A DNA stretch of 64,000 nucleotides from Xylophilus sp. GW821-FHT01B05 (GTDB lineage Bacteria > Pseudomonadota > Gammaproteobacteria > Burkholderiales > Burkholderiaceae_C), in assembly GCA_038961845.1 (NCBI GenBank), contig CP152408.1:5084001-5148000 (forward strand), written 5' to 3'. Under the pieces are notes generated by a model that made no database searches, was not told the DNA's origin, and saw only the letters and a list, made by a program, of their open reading frames with translations. The translations under genes and the position numbers were made by a program. Shown here in pieces: positions 58,676-64,000 of the stretch (within the stretch, counting starts at the first letter, position 1; every line of letters starts with the position of its first letter).

Positions 58676-59611
58676 ATGACCGAGAACCTGCCGGCCCTCT
58701 CCACCCGCCAACTGCGCGCCTTTGTGGTGCTGGCCGAGCTGCGCCATTTCACCCGCGCCGCGCAGGCCTGCCACCTGTCGCAGCCGGCCTTCAGCGCGCT
58801 GATACGGGCACTGGAAGAAAGCCTGGGCGCGCGCCTGTTCGACCGTGGCACGCGCAGCGTGCAACTGACACCGGAGGGCGCGGTGTTCGAGCCCGCGGCG
58901 CGCCATTGGCTGGCCGACCTGAGCGCGGCCGTGGGCGATCTGCACGACCATGCCCAGCGCCGCAAGGGCCGGGTGCATGTGGCCGCCCTGCCCTCGCTGG
59001 CGGCAGGCTGGCTGCCGGGCATCTTTCGCCGCTTTCACGAGGCCTGGCCCGGCATTGAGTTGCGGCTGACCGATGCGCTATCAGACGCCTGTATCGAGCA
59101 GGTGCAAAGCGGCCGCGCGGACTTTGCGCTGGCCTCCAGCGGCGCCGGCCCGGCGGCGCGCGCACTGCAGGCGCAAGTGCTGTGCGAGGACGGCTTTCAC
59201 CTGGTCTGCGCGCACGACCATCCACTGGCGCAACTCAGCAGCGCGCCCACGCTGCGCAAACTGGCCGACTACCCTTTTGTGCACCTGGCGCGCAACAGCA
59301 GCGTGCGGCAGGCGCTGGACGCTGCCCTGCACCCGCTGCAGATGAACACGGTGCTGGAGGTGGAGCACCTGGCCACCGTCGCCGGCATGGTGGAAGCCGG
59401 CCTGGGCATCAGCGTGGTGCCCACGCTCACGCTGTTTCACTTCGAGCGCGCAACGCTGGCCACGCGCCCGCTCAAGGTGCCAGGCCTGAAGCGCCGGGTG
59501 TATGTGCTGCGGCGGCGCGACGCGCCGCTGTCGGTGGCGGCGCAGACGCTGCATGACCTGGTGGTGGAGCATCTGCGCACGCAGGTGCCGGCGGCATTTA
59601 CTACAAAATAG
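58676..59611 (+). CDS. LysR-family transcriptional regulator
   Basis: A 311-aa regulator: N-terminal winged helix-turn-helix (LRAFVVLAELRHFTRAAQAC, LSQPAFSALIRALEESLGAR, LFDRGTRSVQLTPEG) followed by a LysR-substrate domain with a periplasmic-binding-protein fold (GRADFALASSGAGP, GLGISVVPTL). It is divergent from the AtuA/FAH operon and probably controls it in response to a pathway intermediate. No effector can be named. Confidence 0.92.
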   Translation: MTENLPALSTRQLRAFVVLAELRHFTRAAQACHLSQPAFSALIRALEESLGARLFDRGTRSVQLTPEGAVFEPAARHWLADLSAAVGDLHDHAQRRKGRVHVAALPSLAAGWLPGIFRRFHEAWPGIELRLTDALSDACIEQVQSGRADFALASSGAGPAARALQAQVLCEDGFHLVCAHDHPLAQLSSAPTLRKLADYPFVHLARNSSVRQALDAALHPLQMNTVLEVEHLATVAGMVEAGLGISVVPTLTLFHFERATLATRPLKVPGLKRRVYVLRRRDAPLSVAAQTLHDLVVEHLRTQVPAAFTTK

Positions 59612-59650
59612 ATAGCTACATGCCGGCGCCCCGCCTGCATTTCAGCCACT
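59600..59650. repeat. AT-rich intergenic repeat fragment near lysR end
   Basis: Just after the lysR stop there is TACTACAAAATAGATAGCTA with TGCCGGCGCCCCGCCTGCAT, resembling the AATAG/TAGCTAT-type small palindromic repeat at 19635-19700. It looks like a partial copy of a Comamonadaceae intergenic repeat and may serve as a 3' hairpin. Confidence 0.35.
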
Positions 59651-59693
59651 TTTCTTTAAAATTTCGTAACTGCTCAGCCCCCACACCGCTCGG

Positions 59694-61440
59694 GCTGAGA
59701 AGGCGTGAAAAAATCAACTCCCATGCGCCAACAGGCGGCTTGAAGGCCGCGGTGGCCAATTGAACGGGGCTGCGGCGAGCTCCTGGCCTCTCGGAGGTCC
59801 CAGAGCGCCCAGCCGCAGTCTTGGGGCCTTGTGGAGGCTGCAGGGCGAGCCCGCAAGCGCGCTCAGTTCACCCCCCGAGCGCAAACCCCAGCGAGCGCAT
59901 GCGCATCAAGTTATGCGCCAGCGCGTGCCACAGCAGCACCGCGCGTGCCTTCAACTTGCCGCACACATTCAGGCGGTACAAGCCCCGTCGCCTGAGCTGC
60001 GCATTGGCGCATTCGATACTTGCGGCGCGGCGCCTGTAGAGCTTCTGGCCCTCGTCACTGGCCATGAACGCGCGCCACTGCGCAATCAACGGTGAGTCAC
60101 TGGCCTTGGGGCTGAGCGGATCGAAGCCAGGTTTGCGGCTGCGCGAGGGCGGCACCACCGGCTGCGTGCCGCGACGGCTGAGTTCCTCGAGTGCGTCGTA
60201 CTGGGGGTAGCCACCATCGGCCAGCCAGTGCGTGGGCGTGCGGCCGTAGCGCTGCTCGATCTGGCGATGCATGGGCGCCATCTCATGCATATCGCTGCCC
60301 GCGCAGACCACCGCGATACCGGCGATCAACTGCGTGGCCTCGTCCACCAGCACCTGCGCGTTGTAGGCCGGACGGAATCCTCCGTCGGCCATCTTCATCA
60401 CCCGGGCGTCTGCATCCGTGGTGCTGACCCGCTTGGGCGCGCCTGCGCTGGACTTCGGCTGCGCCTCGCCGCTGGCGGGGCGTGGCTCGGCAGGTGGGGC
60501 GTCGGGTTCGGGCAGGGCGCTGGGAGCATCCCCGGCGGGGCTATCACCTACTGGGGCCTGGCCAGACTTGCCTCGCCTGGCACGCGCACTGGCCTTGTTC
60601 TTGATCTTGTCGAGTGCGCCCCGCTCGATCTCGCCGAAGGTCTGCAGTGCCCGGGCCAGGCGCTCCTCGCGCTCCCGTGCGGCGCGTTCGCGCGCGGCGG
60701 CCTTGCGCCGCGTGCTGGCGCCCGCATCGGCCTCGAGTTCGCTCTTGAGGGCGTTGACCTGGGCGAGCGCCAAGGCATGCAGCTCGCCCAGGCGCTCCTT
60801 GCGCCGGAAGCTCGAGGCCTTGGCGTGGGCGCGAACGCGCAGGCCGTCCTGGGCGACTACGTCGAGCGTGACCAGCTTGCGCTCCATGAGCGCGGCGATG
60901 CTGCGGGTGAGTTGCGCATCGAGCCATTCGGTGTTGGCTGTGCGAAAGCTCGCCAGCGTGTGGTAGTTGACCCCGACGCCACCGCAGAGCCAGCGGTAGA
61001 TGTCGTCGCGCTCGCACAGCCGGTCGATCTCGCGGGCCGAGCCCACGCCCTCGACGGTGGCCCACAGCCACAGCGCCATGAGGATGGCCGGATCGATGGC
61101 GGGTGCGCCGGCCGAGCCTTGCACCGACTTGACCTGGGCGTAGAGCGGCGCGAGGTCCAGCGCCTGCACAAAAGCCCAGACGCTGCGCGCGGGATGGTCT
61201 GCGGCGACAAGGGCATCGAGGTCGCAGGGGCGTAGCTCGATCTGCTGGCGATCGGCGTGCAGCAGGCGTGGCGTGCCTGCTGTGTGCGCCGGCTTTGCTG
61301 GCCGTGGCGTTGCAACTACGGCGCCATCTGCGGGCGCTTCGTGGAACAGGGCCGCTTGTTCGGATGTCTTGGGGGCGTTGCTTGCGTTGGCCATTCGCTA
61401 TCAACGCACGGGGGCGGATATTCGTTCACACCTTCTGAGC
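59694..61440 (-). mobile_element. IS1182-like insertion sequence
   Basis: The element contains one transposase gene and has imperfect terminal inverted repeats: plus-strand left end GCTGAGAAGGCGTGAA (from about 59694) and the reverse complement of the right end GCTCAGAAGGTGTGAA (ending about 61440). No flanking direct repeat is visible, and the right end runs into a REP-like palindrome. Boundaries are therefore approximate. Confidence 0.65.
59868..61394 (-). CDS. IS1182-family transposase
   Basis: A 508-aa DDE transposase. The N-terminal region (ELRPCDLDALVAADHPARSV, IDPAILMALWLWATVEGVGS, LCGGVGVNYHTLASFR) is typical of IS1182 transposases. Catalytic residues are likely the Asp of VVAQDGLRVRAHAKA, the Asp of HWLADGGYPQYDAL and the Glu of RRAASIECANAQLRRRGL. 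An Ala/Pro/Lys-rich insert lies about residues 265-340. The frame is intact, so the element may be active. The start is ATG 61394. Confidence 0.92.
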   Translation of the reverse strand: MANASNAPKTSEQAALFHEAPADGAVVATPRPAKPAHTAGTPRLLHADRQQIELRPCDLDALVAADHPARSVWAFVQALDLAPLYAQVKSVQGSAGAPAIDPAILMALWLWATVEGVGSAREIDRLCERDDIYRWLCGGVGVNYHTLASFRTANTEWLDAQLTRSIAALMERKLVTLDVVAQDGLRVRAHAKASSFRRKERLGELHALALAQVNALKSELEADAGASTRRKAAARERAAREREERLARALQTFGEIERGALDKIKNKASARARRGKSGQAPVGDSPAGDAPSALPEPDAPPAEPRPASGEAQPKSSAGAPKRVSTTDADARVMKMADGGFRPAYNAQVLVDEATQLIAGIAVVCAGSDMHEMAPMHRQIEQRYGRTPTHWLADGGYPQYDALEELSRRGTQPVVPPSRSRKPGFDPLSPKASDSPLIAQWRAFMASDEGQKLYRRRAASIECANAQLRRRGLYRLNVCGKLKARAVLLWHALAHNLMRMRSLGFALGG

Positions 61441-61483
61441 TTGTCGAAGCCCTGCCCCCATCGCCAAGCCCTTCGACAGGCTC
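61437..61483. repeat. REP-like inverted pair
   Basis: GAGCTTGTCGAAG (61437-61449) and CTTCGACAGGCTC (61471-61483) form a 13-bp stem with one mismatch, followed by AGGGCGAACGG. This is the widespread proteobacterial palindrome of the TTCGACAAGCTCAGGGCGAAC type. It lies downstream of cheB and abuts the IS right end. Confidence 0.75.
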
Positions 61484-61532
61484 AGGGCGAACGGGGGTGA
61501 GTAGTTACAAAATTTCCTGTTCCGCGGCAGCG

Positions 61533-62630
61533 TCAGATGCGATGGCGCACCGCATCCGGCGCATGCAGGCGCGCCATGAGTGCGGGCGCGATCTGGTCCA
61601 GCGGCAGGACCTCGTCGGCGGCGCCGTGGGCGATGGCTTCGCGCGGCATGCCGAAGACGATGCAGCTGGCCTCGTCCTGCACGTAGTTGTAGCTGCCGGC
61701 GTCCTTCATCTCGCGCATGGCTTTGGCGCCGTCGGCACCCATGCCGGTCAGCATGATGCCGTAGGCATTGCGGCCGGCGACGGCGGCGGCGGAGCGGAAC
61801 AGCACCTCGACCGATGGCTTGTGGCGGTTCACCGGCTCGGCGTCGTCCACCACGGCAACATAGTTGGCGCCGCTGCGGCCCACGCTGAAATGCTTGCCGC
61901 CCGGCGCGATGTAGGCATGGCCGGGCAGGATGCGCTCGCCGTGCACCGCCTCTTTCACGGTGATGCGGCACAAGGTGTTCAAGCGCGCGGCAAAGCTGGT
62001 GGTAAAGCCCGGCGGCATGTGCTGGGTGATGACGATGCCCGGGCAGTCGGCGGGCAACGGCACCAGGATCTGCCGGATCGCCTCGGTGCCGCCGGTGGAG
62101 GCGCCGATGAAGATCAGCTTCTCGGTCGAGACCCGGCCCAGCAGCGCGCTGGAAGACAAGGGCGCCGGGGCGGGCACGCTGCCGGCCGTGGCGGGCTGCG
62201 CGGGCGCGGCGGCTGGCGCGCGCCGGATCTGCGCCTTGGCGGCGATGCGGATCTTCTCGACGATCTGCACCGCCAGATCGTTCAGGCCGTTGGCCACGCC
62301 CACGCGCGGCTTGGCGACGAAGTCGGTGGCGCCCAGCTCCAGCGCGCGCAGGGTGACGTCGGCGCCGCGCTCGGTCAGGGTGGAGATCATCACCACCGGC
62401 ATCGGCCGCAGGCGCATCAGCCGGCCGAGGAAGTCGATGCCGTCCATGCGCGGCATCTCGACATCGAGCGTGATGACGTCGGGGTTGCGCTCGCGGATCA
62501 TCTCGCGGGCGATCAGCGGGTCGTTGGCCGTGCCTATGCACTCCATGTCGGGCTGGCGGTTGATGATTTCGGCCAGCAGGCTGCGCACCAGCGCGGAATC
62601 GTCCACCACGACAACGCGGATCTTCTTCAT
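61533..62630 (-). CDS. cheB: Chemotaxis response regulator / protein-glutamate methylesterase CheB
   Basis: A 365-aa protein. Residues 1-120 are a receiver domain: DDSALVRS acid pair, phosphoacceptor Asp in [12 protein letters not shown] near 55, and the Lys in VAKPRVG. An Ala/Pro-rich linker leads to the methylesterase domain with the catalytic triad Ser in [16 protein letters not shown], His in [10 protein letters not shown] and Asp in [12 protein letters not shown]. It demethylates and deamidates methyl-accepting chemoreceptors when phosphorylated by CheA. The ATG at 62630 is the family start. It lies after cheD but separated from it by a 314-bp repeat-bearing gap. Confidence 0.95.
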   Translation of the reverse strand: MKKIRVVVVDDSALVRSLLAEIINRQPDMECIGTANDPLIAREMIRERNPDVITLDVEMPRMDGIDFLGRLMRLRPMPVVMISTLTERGADVTLRALELGATDFVAKPRVGVANGLNDLAVQIVEKIRIAAKAQIRRAPAAAPAQPATAGSVPAPAPLSSSALLGRVSTEKLIFIGASTGGTEAIRQILVPLPADCPGIVITQHMPPGFTTSFAARLNTLCRITVKEAVHGERILPGHAYIAPGGKHFSVGRSGANYVAVVDDAEPVNRHKPSVEVLFRSAAAVAGRNAYGIMLTGMGADGAKAMREMKDAGSYNYVQDEASCIVFGMPREAIAHGAADEVLPLDQIAPALMARLHAPDAVRHRI

Positions 62631-62944
62631 GCTCGTCTCTTCTTTAAGAACGTGTTTGCGATCTCTATGGGGTCGCGCAAGTGTCTTTGCGGGATGGGAT
62701 GCAAGGCGCGGTGCACAGCCAATAGCACCGCTATTGGCAAGCGCCGCAACGCCGCAGACCGCCCGCAAAGGCACTTGCCCTGCGGGTTGGAGTGAAATCG
62801 GGCGATTGAGTGTCCCATCTGCTTGCATGGGCGCGAGCCCATGCGGCGGGCGCTGGGCCGCCCACTCATCCCGATTGCACTCCAACGCGATCCCCATACA
62901 GATCGTAAACACGTTCTGTAGTCTGGCTGCAGGTCCTGGCGAGC
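62631..62944. other. 314-bp cheD-cheB spacer holding a structured repeat
   Basis: Nearly the whole spacer is occupied by the inverted-repeat element at 62647-62917. No gene is convincing inside it; an 80-codon minus-strand frame there has no family features. Outside the element only 16-27 bases remain on each side. Confidence 0.7.
62647..62917. repeat. MITE-like element with two nested internal hairpins
   Basis: Long imperfect terminal inverted repeats flank about 270 bp: left AGAACGTGTTTGCGATCTCT (62647 onward) and right reverse complement AGAACGTGTTTACGATCTGT (ending 62917); about 31 bp pair with two mismatches and one indel. Inside, GCAAGTGTCTTTGCGGG (62677-62693) pairs with CCCGCAAAGGCACTTGC (62762-62778), enclosing CCAATAGC-ACC-GCTATTGG (62719-62737). 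GTTGGAGTG with AATCGGG (62786-62812) pairs with CCCGATTGCACTCCAAC (62863-62886), enclosing GCATGGGC-GCGA-GCCCATGC. The whole can fold as a three-way junction. Confidence 0.85.
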
Positions 62945-63604
62945 TTAGAACAAATCAACCGAGCCCCCCGCCGTGGCCTGCACCACGACCGCCGCGTTGC
63001 CACGCCGCTCCTGCGACAGCAGCGACTCTGGATGGGTGTGCGCCAGGCGCTTGACCATGGCCTTGCCGGTCACCGGAAAGAAGCACACCTTGCGTGGATG
63101 GATGTCCAGCACATCGGCGGACAGGATGGGAATGCGCTCGGTGCGCAGGTAGTCCTTCACGAACTCAGTATTGCGCTCGCCCACGTTCATGGTGGTGAAG
63201 CCGGCCATCACCTGCGCGCCGCCAAAGATCTTGGCCTGCAGGCTCTCGCGCCGGGCGCCGGCCTTGAGCATTTCGTTGATCAGCAGCTCCATGGCGTAGG
63301 AGCCGTAGCGGGCCGAGGCGTCGTCCGCATCGCTCTCGGGCAGCATGAAGTGGTTCATGCCGCCCAGGCCGGTGCGGCTGTCCCACAGGCAGGCGGCAAT
63401 GCAGGAGCCCAGCACGGTCATGATGACCAGCTCCTGGTTCGACACGAAGTACTCGCCCGGCAGCACCTTGACGGCGTTGTACTGGAAGTGGTGGTCGAAG
63501 TAGAAGAACGTGGCCTCGCTCGGCCGGCGCGCCTGCGACTTGAGCAGGTCGAGCGAAGACACGCGGGCCTGCAGCGGCCGCGTCAGTACTTCAGCAGCGC
63601 TCAT
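62945..63604 (-). CDS. cheD: Chemoreceptor glutamine deamidase CheD
   Basis: A 219-aa protein that deamidates glutamines in chemoreceptors. The catalytic Cys lies in [12 protein letters not shown] and the His in [26 protein letters not shown] is another CheD block. The N-terminal 45 residues precede the core ([12 protein letters not shown]). It overlaps the end of cheR by 14 bp, and is followed by the repeat element and cheB. Confidence 0.94.
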   Translation of the reverse strand: MSAAEVLTRPLQARVSSLDLLKSQARRPSEATFFYFDHHFQYNAVKVLPGEYFVSNQELVIMTVLGSCIAACLWDSRTGLGGMNHFMLPESDADDASARYGSYAMELLINEMLKAGARRESLQAKIFGGAQVMAGFTTMNVGERNTEFVKDYLRTERIPILSADVLDIHPRKVCFFPVTGKAMVKRLAHTHPESLLSQERRGNAAVVVQATAGGSVDLF

Positions 63605-64000
63605 AGACCGTCTTTCCGCGCAGCGTGAACAGGTCGCGCGATTCGCTGAAGTTCTCGGCGTGGCCTACAAACAGCATGCCGCCAGGCTTCATCACGCGGT
63701 GGATGCGCTCCAGCACGCGGCGCTGGGTGGCGGCGTCGAAGTAGATCATCACATTGCGGCAGAACACCACGTCGAAGGGCTCCTTGAACGGCCAGTCGTC
63801 GCGGATCAGGTTGACGCTCAGGAAGTCGATGTGGCGGCGCAGCTCGGGCTTGACCCGCACCAGCCCGGCATTGGTCTGCTTGCCGCGCAAGAAGAAGCGC
63901 TGCTGGCGCTCGGGCGACAAGCCCTTGAGCGCGTCGAGCCGGTAGATGCCGCGCTCGGCCTGCGCCAGCACCTTGGAGTCGATGTCGCTGGCGATCAGCT
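63591..64000 (-). CDS. cheR: Chemotaxis protein methyltransferase CheR (partial, 5' end outside window)
   Basis: The last 135 or so codons of a SAM-dependent methyltransferase that methylates receptor glutamates. LIASDIDSKVLAQAERGIY (SAM-binding strand 2 region), FDVVFCRNVMIYFD and HRVMKPGGMLFVGHAEN are CheR signatures. The frame is open to the right edge, so the N-terminus is beyond 64000. It overlaps cheD by 14 bp. Confidence 0.95.
   Translation of the reverse strand, partial: LIASDIDSKVLAQAERGIYRLDALKGLSPERQQRFFLRGKQTNAGLVRVKPELRRHIDFLSVNLIRDDWPFKEPFDVVFCRNVMIYFDAATQRRVLERIHRVMKPGGMLFVGHAENFSESRDLFTLRGKTVYERC

Noticed and set aside
60228..61235. 335-codon plus-strand open frame inside the IS
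   Set aside because: It is antisense to an intact IS1182 transposase and has no known domain.
59690..61444. Four-base target duplication around the IS
   Set aside because: Bases beside the proposed ends (TCGG left, TTGT right) do not match, and shifting the ends by one base does not help.

Overview
The window is GC-rich chromosomal DNA from a betaproteobacterium, most probably a member of the Comamonadaceae (Acidovorax/Delftia/Comamonas relatives). Supporting points are the 16S-tRNA-Ile-tRNA-Ala-23S-5S operon, an argB-slmA pair, two Bug-type solute-binding proteins, a surface protein of a type I know from this family, and several short intergenic repeats that look like Comamonadaceae repeat families. 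Family placement is from recognition, not from a search.

Layout. 1-1759: a partial 2OG-Fe(II) oxygenase and a divergent Ldh2-type dehydrogenase. 1767-21778: a surface-glycan region with two complete ABC-2 polysaccharide exporters (Wzm/Wzt), very large multidomain glycosyltransferases, three stand-alone methyltransferases, a MraY/WecA-like initiating transferase and an exported glycosidase-like protein. The housekeeping pair slmA-argB sits inside this region. 21856-36695: a parvulin foldase, a 529-aa secreted surface-layer-like protein, a small lipoprotein and a complete type II secretion operon (gspE-F-G-H-I-J-K-L-M, a GspC-like gene, gspD). 36762-40193: dTDP-L-rhamnose genes rfbB-D-A-C, then coaX. 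41179-46414: an rRNA operon on the minus strand with tandem upstream promoters. 47031-50640: uup and a phospholipase D/cardiolipin-synthase-like lipoprotein. 50651-59611: a catabolic-looking operon (AtuA-like, its small partner, a fumarylacetoacetase-like hydrolase, two Bug proteins, a cupin, a large alpha/beta-hydrolase lipoprotein) divergent from a LysR regulator. 59694-61440: an IS1182-like insertion sequence. 61533-64000: chemotaxis genes cheR (partial), cheD and cheB, with a strongly structured repeat element between cheD and cheB.

How the parts may work together. The left 40 kb reads as a cell-envelope module: glycans are built, exported by two ABC systems and perhaps carry rhamnose, while the type II secretion operon lies beside a secreted surface-layer-like protein and a periplasmic foldase. 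The idea that the secreton exports this protein and that an exported glycan anchors it is inference from gene order. The right 14 kb contains a probable carboxylate or terpenoid catabolic operon of unknown substrate and the end of a chemotaxis cluster.

The most rewarding targets are the surface protein/secretion/glycan neighbourhood, the AtuA/FAH-like/Bug operon, the oversized fused glycosyltransferases, and the nested-hairpin element between cheD and cheB.
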